From contig DASRZM010000109.1 of assembly GCA_035686365.1 (NCBI GenBank), positions 1 to 64,000 of the forward strand: a stretch of DNA of 64,000 bases, written 5' to 3'. Below are positions 25,389 to 34,372 of this stretch, piece by piece. The notes beneath the pieces are model-generated. The model saw nothing but the letters and a program-made list of their open reading frames with translations. It was not told where the DNA came from and ran no database searches. The stretch comes from DASRZM01 sp035686365 (GTDB lineage Bacteria; Pseudomonadota; Gammaproteobacteria; Xanthomonadales; Xanthomonadaceae). Position 1 is the first letter of the stretch; every line of letters begins with the position of its first letter. Both the position numbers and the translations under genes were made by a program.

Positions 25389-26331
25389 CGGCGTCCTGCC
25401 GCTCGGCCAGCCAGACATAGAACTCCAGGTCCTGCAGCAGGTCGGCGTCGGGATCTTCCACCAGCAGGCTGTAGTCGGGGGAGGCGATCGCCCGTTGCGC
25501 AGGACTCAGGGGCGCGGCCGCGGGCGCATGCATCGTGGCGCCAGGAACCGCTCTGCCCCCGCCGGCGCTGCCGGGGCGGCCGCGCGGTGCCAGCTGCATC
25601 GCCAGCACGGCGACGCCCGCCAGGACGGCGACGCCGGCCAGCAGGCGCAGCCGGCCGCCGCGCTGCGCTCGGCGCTGCTGCGCGGCGCGACGGGCGTGCG
25701 CAAGTTGCGCGCGGGTGTCGGGGTCGGCATGGCCCGCGTCGGCCTCCAGCAGCGCGCGGGCACGCAGGACCCAGTCGTGGGTACTGCCTGCCCCCGGCTC
25801 GGCGGTCTCCGGTGCGCGCAATGCCTGCAGTGCGTGGAACAGCGCAGCCTTGGCCTCTGCCTCGGACAGGTCCATCGCCTGCGCGGTGCTCTGGATGTCC
25901 AGTCCTTCCCACACGCGCAGCAGGAAGGTCCCACGCTGGTCCCGCGGCAGCGCACGCAGGCCGGCCTGCAGGGACGCCAGCGCCTGCCGCTCGGCGTGGC
26001 CGCCGGGTCGACCGGCTGCGCCGGCATCGGCTGCCATAGCCGCACCGGCACGCGCCCCGGACACGCCGGCGCCACCGTCCCGCGCACGCCCGGTGGCTCC
26101 GGCAATGCGCCGGCCCAGCGCGCGCCAGAACAGCGGCGGCCATCGATCCGGCGGCGCCTGGCGGCTGTCGCGGAGGAAATCGCCCATGGCCCGGTGCACC
26201 AGGCGCAGGGCTTTTCTGCGGTTGCCGGTGGCCAGTTCCGCGTGTCGTAGCGCGTGCAGTTCCACCCGGCGCAGGAACCGGTCCAGGCCTGCGGCAGCCG
26301 GTTCGGTGGCACGGGCCGATCTGTCGGGCAT
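25381..26331 (-). CDS. Sigma-factor-like/DUF3619 fusion protein
   Basis: A 316-residue protein. Residues about 15-80 resemble sigma region 2 of the xanthomonad sigma factor upstream of DUF3619 genes (FLRRVELHALRHAELA to WPPLFWRALGRRI). Residues about 115-175 resemble region 4 (GLRALPRDQRGTFLLRVWEGLD), but the recognition helix is degenerate (SEAEAKAALFHALQALR). The C-terminal half is DUF3619-like: HDWVLRARALLEADA, a membrane helix LRLLAGVAVLAGVAVLAM, and DLEFYVWLAERQD at the end. As I recall, relatives carry these as separate genes. Here one frame runs through without a break. A frameshift artefact joining two genes cannot be excluded. Confidence 0.7.
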   Translation of the reverse strand: MPDRSARATEPAAAGLDRFLRRVELHALRHAELATGNRRKALRLVHRAMGDFLRDSRQAPPDRWPPLFWRALGRRIAGATGRARDGGAGVSGARAGAAMAADAGAAGRPGGHAERQALASLQAGLRALPRDQRGTFLLRVWEGLDIQSTAQAMDLSEAEAKAALFHALQALRAPETAEPGAGSTHDWVLRARALLEADAGHADPDTRAQLAHARRAAQQRRAQRGGRLRLLAGVAVLAGVAVLAMQLAPRGRPGSAGGGRAVPGATMHAPAAAPLSPAQRAIASPDYSLLVEDPDADLLQDLEFYVWLAERQDADG

Positions 26332-26388
26332 GGAGCGTTCGCGGTCACCGGAGCCTGGTGCCGCATTCTAGGCCGGGGTCTGTAAGAA

Positions 26389-26536
26389 GGGTCTGATCAA
26401 GTCCATCCTGGACTTGATCAGACCCGCCGAGTCCGGCACATGTCCGGACTCGGCTCCGCTGGATCAAGCACTTGCGTGCTTGATCCGCGAGCGCGCCGTC
26501 CATGGCGCGCGAACCTCTGAACTTGTTCACAGGTTC
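26389..26536. repeat. Array of five consecutive perfect hairpins
   Basis: In order: 16-bp arms at 26389-26404/26410-26425, 11-bp arms at 26426-26436/26444-26454, 11-bp arms at 26461-26471/26476-26486, GCGCGCC/GGCGCGC at 26491-26510, and GAACCT/AGGTTC with an inner GAAC/GTTC at 26511-26536. The last three recur at 29305-29379. The rest of 26332-27075 holds the DnaA boxes and no gene. Confidence 0.85.
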
Positions 26537-26870
26537 CGTAGAGACCGGGCAGGCGTCGATGGCCGGTGGCGCGGCGCCGGTGCGCCTGCGCGACCGGCTC
26601 CCGACCGGCCGCGGGTACGGCGCCAGAGCGGGCTTGACAGCGCCGGAAAATGCGCTCTTCAAGACGCCACAAGGGATTGCGGGCCGGTTGTTGTGCACAG
26701 CGGCGAAATGCAATGCCGGAGGCGACGACGCCGGTGAAGCGGGCGTCGCGAAATCGTCAAGGCGCACGTGCAGGTCCTTGATCTGGCTGCTTTATTTCAG
26801 ACTGGTTAAAACTTCGCCAAGGTGCCCCGGCGCGTGTCTTTCCGCGCCCTGCAGCGAGCCCGGACGGCCG

Positions 26871-26986
26871 CTGTCCACAGCCTTATCCACATATTCTGTG
26901 GATAAGGGGAAAACCCCCGCTTCCGCAGGTGCTTGCACGATGTTCGCGATGCGGAATCGAGTTAGCCTCCGTAAGTGTTATCCACA
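26871..26986. other. Cluster of DnaA boxes upstream of priA
   Basis: Three perfect TTATCCACA boxes: 26883-26891 (+), 26897-26905 (-, as TGTGGATAA, head-to-head 5 bp away) and 26978-26986 (+). A degenerate CTGTCCACA lies at 26871-26879. An AT-richer stretch (GATCTGGCTGCTTTATTT, then TGGTTAAAAC) begins about 90 bp before the first box. It could be an origin-like, DnaA-titrating or priA-regulating site. dnaA itself is not in the window. Confidence 0.75.
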
Positions 26987-27075
26987 GCCGGGAAGTCGGG
27001 CCGCCGCTCGGCGCCCGATGCACAGGGCGATCGCGCCTGCGGCTATTTCCGGGACACGGCACTAGACTCGCTCAC

Positions 27076-29295
27076 ATGACGCCTGGGCCCGCCGCTTCCG
27101 AGGATCCCGCGCCGGCGACCGCCCGCACGATCCTCGAGGTGGCGCTGCCGCTGCCGCTACCGGGAACCTTCTGCTACCTGCCCCCGGCCGGCGACGGCAG
27201 CGCGTACTGGCTTGGGTGCCGCGTGCGCGTGCCGTTCGGACCCCGCGAGCTGATCGGGATCGTCGTCGGCGAGAACTCGACCGGTCCGGAAGGCGTCGAG
27301 CCGCGGGCCGTGCTCGAGCGGATCGACGCGCAGCCGCTGCTGGACGGCGAGCTCGCCGGCAGCCTGGCCTGGGCCGCCGGCTATTACCATCGTCCGATCG
27401 GCGAGGTGTATGCCGCTGCCCTGCCAGGACCGCTGCGCGAGGGCCGCCCAGTGCCGCCGACCCGGGCGTTCGCCTGGCGCCTGACCGCGGAAGGTCGCCA
27501 GGCGCTGGCGCGCATGCGCGCCGGCACCCGCACGCGCGCGCTCGCCGAGCGGCTCGCGCGTGGCACACAGGCCGAGCCGGTGCTCGATGCGCAGGTTCCC
27601 CGCTGGCGCGAACCGATGCGCCGGCTGGCCGCCCGCGCCCTGGTCGAGCGCTGCATGGCGCCGGTCGATCTGCAGGCGGATCTGCCGATGGCCTCCGGAC
27701 CCGGGCTCAATCCGGCGCAGCGCGATGCGGTCGAAGCCATCCGTTCGCATTCGGGCTTCCGGGTGCACCTGCTCGATGGCGTGACCGGCTCGGGCAAGAC
27801 CGAGGTCTACCTGGCCGCGGTTGCCCACTGTCTTGCGCGCGGACGCCAGGCGCTGGTGCTGGTGCCCGAAATCGGCCTGACGCCGCAGGCACTGGCGCGC
27901 TTCGGCGAGCGCTTGCCGGTCCCGGTGCACGCCTTCCATTCCGCACTTGCCGAGGGTGAGCGCGCGCGCGTGTTCGCCGCCTGTTTCGACGGCCAGGCGC
28001 GGGTCGTGGTGGGTACGCGCTCGGCGGTGCTGCTGCCGCTGCCGGAGGCGGGACTGATCGTGGTCGACGAAGAGCACGATGCCTCCTACAAGCAGCAGGA
28101 GGGCTGGCGCTACCACGCCCGCGACCTGGCCCTGGTGCGCGCGCGCAATCTCCAGGTGCCGGTAGTGCTGGGATCGGCCACGCCGTCACTGGAGTCGCTG
28201 CACAACGCCATGACTGCGCGCTACGACCACCTGCGCCTGCGCCAGCGTGCGGGCCAGGCGTGCGCGCCGGTGGTGCGCCTGCACGACCTGCGCGGCCGCC
28301 GGCTGCAACACGGCCTGGCGCCGGCGCTGCTGGAGGCCATCGATGCGAGGCTGGCGCGCGGCGAACAGGTGCTGGTGTTCCGCAACCGCCGCGGTTACGC
28401 CCCGGCCCTGCTGTGCCACGACTGCGGCTGGCACGCCCGCTGCCGCCGCTGCGACGCGGCACTGACCGTGCACGGCCGCGGCGCGCGGCTGCAGTGTCAC
28501 CACTGCGGGGCGCGCCAGTCGGTGCCTTCGGCATGTCCGGACTGCGGCGGGCTGGCGCTGCAGCCGCAAGGCGCCGGCACCGAGCGGCTCGAGCAGGCGC
28601 TGGCCGAGCGCTTCCCCGCAGTGCCACTGGTGCGCGTGGACCGCGAGACCACGCGCGGCCGCGATGCGCTCGCGCGCCATTTCGCGCGCCTGGGCGAGGG
28701 CGCCGGGATCCTGGTCGGCACCCAGATGCTGGCCAAGGGACACGACCTGCCGCGGCTGACGCTGGTGGCGGTGATCGGCGTCGACGAGGGACTGTTCAGT
28801 GCCGACTTCCGGGCACCGGAGCGGCTCGCGCAACTGCTGGTGCAGGTATCGGGCCGTGCCGGCCGCGCCGACTTGCCCGGCGAGGTCTGGCTGCAGACCC
28901 ACCATCCCGAGCATCCGCTGCTGGCCACGCTGCTGGCCGGCGGCTACCACGCCTTTGCCGAGCTGGCGCTGGCCGAGCGCGAGGCCGCCGGGCTGCCGCC
29001 GTTCGCGCACCTGGCGCTGTTGCGCGCCGAGGCGCCGCGCGCCGATGCACTCGACGCCTTCCTCGCCTTCGCCCGCGCTGCATGCCCGCTGCCGCGCGCG
29101 GTCGAGCTGCACGGGCCGATGCCGGCACCGATGCCGCGTCGGCAGGGCCGTGTGCGCGGGCAACTGCTGCTGTCGGCGCGCGACCGCGCCCCGCTGCACG
29201 CCTGCCTGCGGGCCTGGCTGCCGTTGCTGCACGCCAGCCGCGAGGCACGCCGCGTGCGCTGGTCCATCGACGTGGATCCGGTGGACTTGTACTAG
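27076..29295 (+). CDS. priA: Primosomal replication restart helicase PriA
   Basis: A 739-residue 3'-to-5' superfamily-2 helicase that reloads the replisome at stalled forks. The N-terminal DNA-binding domain (LEVALPLPLPGTFCYLP) precedes the helicase core. Walker A is LLDGVTGSGKTEVYL, the DEAH-type box is VDEEHDASYKQQEG, and motif III is LGSATPSLESL. The zinc-binding domain has four CxxC pairs (CHDC, CRRC, CHHC, CPDC). The second RecA domain carries GTQMLAKGHD and QVSGRAGR. ATG 27076 begins just before the conserved N-terminus. TAGACT at 27063-27068 sits 7 nt upstream with no Shine-Dalgarno. Confidence 0.96.
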   Translation: MTPGPAASEDPAPATARTILEVALPLPLPGTFCYLPPAGDGSAYWLGCRVRVPFGPRELIGIVVGENSTGPEGVEPRAVLERIDAQPLLDGELAGSLAWAAGYYHRPIGEVYAAALPGPLREGRPVPPTRAFAWRLTAEGRQALARMRAGTRTRALAERLARGTQAEPVLDAQVPRWREPMRRLAARALVERCMAPVDLQADLPMASGPGLNPAQRDAVEAIRSHSGFRVHLLDGVTGSGKTEVYLAAVAHCLARGRQALVLVPEIGLTPQALARFGERLPVPVHAFHSALAEGERARVFAACFDGQARVVVGTRSAVLLPLPEAGLIVVDEEHDASYKQQEGWRYHARDLALVRARNLQVPVVLGSATPSLESLHNAMTARYDHLRLRQRAGQACAPVVRLHDLRGRRLQHGLAPALLEAIDARLARGEQVLVFRNRRGYAPALLCHDCGWHARCRRCDAALTVHGRGARLQCHHCGARQSVPSACPDCGGLALQPQGAGTERLEQALAERFPAVPLVRVDRETTRGRDALARHFARLGEGAGILVGTQMLAKGHDLPRLTLVAVIGVDEGLFSADFRAPERLAQLLVQVSGRAGRADLPGEVWLQTHHPEHPLLATLLAGGYHAFAELALAEREAAGLPPFAHLALLRAEAPRADALDAFLAFARAACPLPRAVELHGPMPAPMPRRQGRVRGQLLLSARDRAPLHACLRAWLPLLHASREARRVRWSIDVDPVDLY

Positions 29296-29304
29296 GTAGG
29301 GTCT

Positions 29305-29379
29305 GATCAAGCACTTGCGTGCTTGATCCGCGAGCGCGCCATCCCTGGCGCGCGAACCTCCGCACCTGTCCGGAGGTTC
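29305..29379. repeat. Three-hairpin repeat downstream of priA
   Basis: GATCAAGCAC/GTGCTTGATC (29305-29328), GCGCGCC-ATCCCT-GGCGCGC (29334-29353) and GAACCTCCG/CGGAGGTTC (29354-29379). These are hairpins three to five of the 26389 array, in the same order and orientation. It starts 10 bp after the priA stop and could end its transcript, although no T-run is present. Confidence 0.8.
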
Positions 29380-29515
29380 CCTGGACAGTCCGGGCTGGGA
29401 GTCCAGCGGCCGACGCCACAGCCCAAGTTCCCGTGGCTGGTTCCAGTGGCCAGTCAATGAGCGAGGACGCACTCGAAGCCTGGGCGCACAGGCCCGCCGA
29501 GGCGGATCGGTGTCC

Positions 29516-29645
29516 GGGTTCCGGGGGCGTCGCCTCCGCAGCGGCGGCGGGTGGACGATCAGTCCCCCGAAGGGGGGCGCGCACACGGATGTGCGCGCGT
29601 TTGCGCTCGGACACGATGTCCGATCGCAAACCCCGGCCAGCCGAC
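29516..29645. repeat. Dispersed hairpin repeat, copy 1
   Basis: About 130 bp highly similar to the reverse complement of 61146-61275. It contains GCGCGCAC-ACGGAT-GTGCGCGC (29577-29598) and a nested TTTGCG/CGCAAA around TCGGAC-ACGAT-GTCCGA (29600-29629). The surrounding 29380-29780 has no gene; frames across it on both strands encode low-complexity Arg/Pro/Ala peptides. Confidence 0.75.
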
Positions 29646-29783
29646 GCGGACCCGGCACGCGCAGCGTGCCGGGCGCGAGGACAAGCAGCCCCCGGAACCC
29701 GGACACCGATCCGACCCCACCCGAAGCCCGCACCGCTGTTGCTCCCGACGGGTCACTGGAACTGGCTACTGGGACTTGCCTCC

Positions 29784-29811
29784 AAATTTAATCGTATGTT
29801 CAAATAAATTT
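29784..29811 (+). promoter_or_regulatory. AT-rich inverted repeat at the tetR start (probable operator)
   Basis: AAATTTA (29784-29790) and TAAATTT (29805-29811) flank 14 bp containing TCGTATGTT, an island of very low GC in a roughly 70% GC genome. The right arm ends 1 bp before the ATG at 29813. It fits an autoregulatory TetR operator overlapping promoter and start. Confidence 0.65.
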
Positions 29812-29812
29812 C

Positions 29813-30436
29813 ATGAAACGCACGCCGGGCCGCCCCACCGCCGATGCCGGCTTCGATGCCCGCGCCTCCCTGCTCGGGGCGGCCCGCGAAATCTTTGCCG
29901 AGCGCGGTTTCCACGGCGCCTCGGTCCGCCAGATCGCCGGCCAGGCGCGGGTCAGCCCGGCGCTGGTCGCCTACCACTTCGGCGACAAGGCCGGGCTCTA
30001 CCGGGCGATGCTGGCCGGGGCCATGGACCCGCTGTACGAACAACTCGCCGATGCGCACATCGCCGCGGCGGCCGATCCGTTGCCGCGCGTGCTGGACCTG
30101 GTCAGCCGCTTCCTGCTCTCCAACCCGTGGCTGCCGCCGCTGCTGCTGCGCGACGTACTCTCCGGCGAGGGGCCGTTTACCGACTTCTTCGCCGAGCGCC
30201 TGGCCGCACGCAATGCGCGCCTGCTCGAGAAGCTGATCCGCGCCGGCCAGGCGCGCGGGCGCGTACGCAAGGACGTGCCACCGCGCTGGGCGGCGCTGGC
30301 AACCCTGAGTCTGATGCTGTTTCCGTTCCTGGCCTGGCCCGTGGCCGGGCGTGTGTTCGGGCTCGAACGCGACGAGAGGTTTCGACGGACATGGATCGCA
30401 CACTGCACCAAGCTGCTCGCGCCCCGGTCGCGCTGA
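29813..30436 (+). CDS. TetR-family regulator (CerR/YbiH-like)
   Basis: A 207-residue TetR repressor. The N-terminal helix-turn-helix is AREIFAERGFHGASVRQIAG then VSPALVAYHFGDKAGLYRAM. The C-terminal ligand domain is of the DUF1956/CecR type in length and context. It heads an operon with an HlyD-like lipoprotein, an ATPase and an ABC-2 permease, the same set as E. coli cecR-ybhGFSR, and so probably senses an exported compound. Its stop lies 43 bp inside the next gene. An AT-rich dyad covers its start. Confidence 0.88.
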   Translation: MKRTPGRPTADAGFDARASLLGAAREIFAERGFHGASVRQIAGQARVSPALVAYHFGDKAGLYRAMLAGAMDPLYEQLADAHIAAAADPLPRVLDLVSRFLLSNPWLPPLLLRDVLSGEGPFTDFFAERLAARNARLLEKLIRAGQARGRVRKDVPPRWAALATLSLMLFPFLAWPVAGRVFGLERDERFRRTWIAHCTKLLAPRSR

Positions 30437-31365
30437 TCGCGCTGGTGACGGTCGCGCTGGCCGCCTGCAACGGCGAGGACGCGCAGGTCGCATTGGGGAC
30501 CATCGAGTTCGACCGTATCGAGCTGACCGCTACCCAGCCCGAACCGCTGCGGGAGATCGTGCACGACGAGGGCGCACAGGTGAGCGCCGGTGCAATCATT
30601 CTGCGCCAGGACGACGCCCGCCTGGCTGCGCAGCGCGCACGCCTGGAGGCCGAGCGCGCGCAGGCCTCCGCGGCGCTGGACGAGGTGCTGCGCGGCCCGC
30701 GCAAGGAACTGCTCGCGGTCGAACGCGCGCGGCTGTCCGGCGCGCTGGCCGAGCTGGAGAACGCGAGCGCGGATCTTGCGCGCGCCCGCGAGCTGCGCGC
30801 GCGCGGATTGGCGCCGCAGGCGGACCTGGACCGGGCCCAGGCGCGGCACGGCCGCGCGCGCGCCGGTCGCGACGAGGCGGCACGCCTGCTCGAAGCCTCG
30901 GTGACCGGCGCCACGCGCGAGCAGATCGCACAGGCACGGCACCGCCTGGCTGCCGCCGAGGCGGCCGTGCACGTGCAGCAGGTCGAGCTCGATCGGCTCA
31001 CCTTGACGGCGCCGGTCGCCGGCCTGGTCGAGACCTTGCCGTTCCAGCTCGGCGAACGGCCGCCGGCCGGCGCCACGCTGGCGGTGCTGCTGGACACCGC
31101 ACGGCCGTACGCGCGCATCTACGTGCCCGAGCCGTGGCGCGCGCGCGTGGCGCCGGGCACCGAACTGACCGTGCGCATCGATGGTCGCGAGGTGACCGGC
31201 GTGGTGCGCCGCATCGCCGCAGAGCCCGCGTTCACGCCGTTCTTCGCGCTGACCCAGAAGGATCGCTCGCGGCTGGCCTACCTGGCCGAAGTCGACCTGC
31301 CGGCCGCGGTCGCCTCCGGTCGCGCCGGGGTGCCGGTCGAAGTGCTGCTGCCGGAGCCGCCATGA
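30391..31365 (+). CDS. HlyD-family periplasmic adaptor (YbhG-like)
   Basis: A 324-residue membrane-fusion protein that couples the ABC exporter to an outer-membrane channel. The N-terminal signal ends in a lipobox-like VALAAC. Next come a short biotinyl-lipoyl half (LREIVHDEGAQVSAGAII) and a long alpha-hairpin of Ala/Arg/Glu heptads (about residues 75-200). The second lipoyl half is LTLTAPVAGLVETLPFQLGERPPAG, followed by a beta-barrel domain. ATG 30391 overlaps the tetR gene by 46 bp. The TGA overlaps the ATPase start (ATGA). Confidence 0.88.
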   Translation: MDRTLHQAARAPVALIALVTVALAACNGEDAQVALGTIEFDRIELTATQPEPLREIVHDEGAQVSAGAIILRQDDARLAAQRARLEAERAQASAALDEVLRGPRKELLAVERARLSGALAELENASADLARARELRARGLAPQADLDRAQARHGRARAGRDEAARLLEASVTGATREQIAQARHRLAAAEAAVHVQQVELDRLTLTAPVAGLVETLPFQLGERPPAGATLAVLLDTARPYARIYVPEPWRARVAPGTELTVRIDGREVTGVVRRIAAEPAFTPFFALTQKDRSRLAYLAEVDLPAAVASGRAGVPVEVLLPEPP

Positions 31366-32294
31366 GCGAGCCGGCGATCCGCGCGCGCGGGCTCACGCGC
31401 TGCTTCGGGACGCTCAAGGCCGTGGACGCGGTCGACCTGGACATCCCGCGCGCGTCGGTGTTCGGCTTCCTTGGCCCCAACGGCAGCGGCAAATCCACCA
31501 CCATCCGCATGCTGTGCGGCCTGCTCACGCCCACCGCGGGCGAGATCCACGTGCTCGGGCTGGAGGTGCCGCGCCAGGTCGAGGCGCTGCGCAGCCGTTT
31601 CGGCTACATGACGCAGCGTTTCTCTCTGTACGAGGACCTGGACGTGGTCGAGAACCTTGCGTTCATCGCCAGCGTCTACGGACTGCGCGGCCGGCGCGCG
31701 CGCGCTCGCATCGACGAGGTGGTGGCACGCTACCGGCTCGACCAGAAACGCCGGCAGCGCGCCGGCACCCTGAGCGGCGGCCAGCGCCAGCGCCTGGCGC
31801 TGGCGGCCGCGACGCTGCACCGGCCCGAGCTGCTGCTGCTCGATGAACCCACCTCCTCGGTCGATCCGGAGAACCGCCGCGACTTCTGGGAACACCTGTT
31901 CGACCTGGCCGCCGACGGCACCACGATCCTGGTGTCCACCCACCTGATGGACGAGGCCGAGCGCTGCAACCGGCTCGCCATCCTCAGCGCCGGCCGGAAG
32001 GTCGCCGACGGTGCCCCGCGCGAGCTGACCGCTCGGCTGGACGGCCGCACCGTGGGCGTGGCCAGCGAACACCCGCGCCGCGTGCGCGGGGCACTGACCG
32101 GCCAGGACTGGGTGCACGGGGCCGCGCAGATCGGCAACCGCCTGCGGGTGCTGGTGGAGCCGGGCACCGACGACGCGCTCGAGCGCGTGCGGCGCAGCGT
32201 GCAGCAGGTCGATGCCGATGCCCGCGTCGAGCCGCTGCAAGCCAACCTCGAGGACGTGTTCGTCATCGCCACCGCGCAGGCGCGACGCCAGTGA
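31362..32294 (+). CDS. ABC exporter ATP-binding protein (CcmA/YbhF-like)
   Basis: A 310-residue ATPase with a single nucleotide-binding domain: Walker A GPNGSGKS, Q-loop YMTQRFSLYEDL, signature LSGGQRQRL, Walker B LLLLDEPTSSVDP and switch His in STHLMDEAERC. A C-terminal extension of about 80 residues (DDALERVRRSVQQVD to EDVF) is typical of ABC-2 drug exporters. E. coli YbhF carries two such domains in one chain; here there is one, presumably acting as a dimer. It is coupled by 4-bp overlaps to the genes on both sides. Confidence 0.92.
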   Translation: MSEPAIRARGLTRCFGTLKAVDAVDLDIPRASVFGFLGPNGSGKSTTIRMLCGLLTPTAGEIHVLGLEVPRQVEALRSRFGYMTQRFSLYEDLDVVENLAFIASVYGLRGRRARARIDEVVARYRLDQKRRQRAGTLSGGQRQRLALAAATLHRPELLLLDEPTSSVDPENRRDFWEHLFDLAADGTTILVSTHLMDEAERCNRLAILSAGRKVADGAPRELTARLDGRTVGVASEHPRRVRGALTGQDWVHGAAQIGNRLRVLVEPGTDDALERVRRSVQQVDADARVEPLQANLEDVFVIATAQARRQ

Positions 32295-33391
32295 ATGCCC
32301 TGCTGCGCATCTGGGCGGTGCTGCTCAAGGAGCTGCGGCAGCTGGTGCGCGACCGTGTCACCTTCGGCATGATCGTGGGCATCCCGCTGATGCAGATGCT
32401 GCTGTTCGGCTATGCGATCAACCAGGACGTGCGCGACCTCACCGGCGCCTACGTCGACCTGGCCGACACCGGCGCCTCGCGCCAGCTGATCGCCGAGCTG
32501 GGCGCCGCGCAGATCGCGCGTTTCCCCTACCGCTCCGACTCGGTGGCCGAGCTCGAACGCCTGCTCGACGCCGGCGACATCCACGTGGGCCTGTACATCC
32601 CCCCGGACTTCGAGCGCCGCCTGCACGATCCGGCGCGCCCGCTGGCGCAGCTGCTGGTCAGCGGCGCCGACGTGCTGATCGTGCGCACGGCGCTGCAGGC
32701 GCGCGCGCTGCCGTTCGACGCGCGCGGCGGCTCGCGGGTGTCGCTGCGGCCGCCGCACATCGACACGCGCGTGTACTACAACACCGAGGGCCGCTCGGCG
32801 GTGTTCATCATCCCGGGCCTGATCGGCGTGATCCTGACCATGACGATGACGCTGTTCACCTCGGTGGCGATCGTGCGCGAGCGCGAGCGCGGCAACCTGG
32901 AGCTGCTGATCACCACGCCGGTGCGCGAGATCGAACTGATGGTCGGCAAGATCCTGCCCTACATCGCCATCGGCCTGGTGCAGGTGACGCTGGTGCTGAT
33001 CGTGGGCGTGTGGTGGTTCCAGGTGCCGTTTCGCGGCACGCTGCCGGACCTGTACCTGGGCTCACTGGCCTTCATCATGGCCACGCTGACCCTGGGCCTG
33101 CTGATCTCGACCATCGCCCGCAGCCAGTTCCAGGCGATGCAGGTGACGATGTTCGTGTTCCTGCCCTCGATCCTGCTCTCGGGCTTCATGTTCCCGTTCG
33201 AGGGCATGCCGCGCCTGTTCCAGTACCTGGCCCAGGTGCTGCCGCTGACCCACTACGTGCGCATCATCCGCGGTGTGGTGCTGCGCGGAGCGGATCTGTC
33301 GCAACTGGTCACCGAGCTGGCGGCACTGGGGGTGTTCTTCGTGGTGGCGCTGGCGCTGGCAGTGGCGCGCTTCCGCAAGCGCCTGGACTAG
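32291..33391 (+). CDS. ABC-2 type permease (YbhS/YbhR-like)
   Basis: A 366-residue inner-membrane permease: one N-terminal helix (FGMIVGIPLMQMLLFGYAI), a periplasmic domain of about 150 residues, then five helices from GRSAVFIIPGLIGVILTM. The conserved ERERGNLELLITTPVR and PFEGMPRLFQYLAQVLPLTHY motifs are ABC-2 signatures. GTG 32291 overlaps the ATPase stop. E. coli has two permeases, ybhS and ybhR. Only one is present here, so a homodimer is likely. Confidence 0.92.
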   Translation: MNALLRIWAVLLKELRQLVRDRVTFGMIVGIPLMQMLLFGYAINQDVRDLTGAYVDLADTGASRQLIAELGAAQIARFPYRSDSVAELERLLDAGDIHVGLYIPPDFERRLHDPARPLAQLLVSGADVLIVRTALQARALPFDARGGSRVSLRPPHIDTRVYYNTEGRSAVFIIPGLIGVILTMTMTLFTSVAIVRERERGNLELLITTPVREIELMVGKILPYIAIGLVQVTLVLIVGVWWFQVPFRGTLPDLYLGSLAFIMATLTLGLLISTIARSQFQAMQVTMFVFLPSILLSGFMFPFEGMPRLFQYLAQVLPLTHYVRIIRGVVLRGADLSQLVTELAALGVFFVVALALAVARFRKRLD

Positions 33392-33401
33392 GGTTCAGGG
33401 C

Positions 33402-34274
<873 letters not shown>

Positions 34275-34282
34275 CGGGCTCG

Positions 34283-34312
34283 ATTTTAGCAGTCCCGTCC
34301 TTAGAGTGCTAA
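34283..34312 (-). promoter_or_regulatory. rpoH promoter overlapped by a CIRCE-like HrcA operator
   Basis: TTAGCAGTC (34286-34294), nine bases, then GAGTGCTAA (34304-34312). CIRCE consensus is TTAGCACTC-N9-GAGTGCTAA, so there is one mismatch (C to G at position 7). On the minus strand the -10 TAAAAT (complement of 34283-34288) overlaps one arm, and a -35-like TTAGCA (complement of 34307-34312) lies in the other. HrcA binding should block rpoH transcription. Confidence 0.8.
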
Positions 34313-34372
34313 CCGGCCCGTGAGTTCCACGTCAGGCCCCGAGGCGGTTCCTGGGGGCGGTCGTGCCGCGAT

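Noticed and set aside
26345..26767. Small minus-strand frame with a peptide like those near 24.6 and 29.3 kb
   Set aside because: The shared peptide (around DGALADQARKC) results from the multi-hairpin DNA repeat, not from protein conservation.
29380..29780. Frames on both strands between priA and tetR
   Set aside because: They are translations of dispersed hairpin repeats; similar peptides arise from the copy at 61146-61275.
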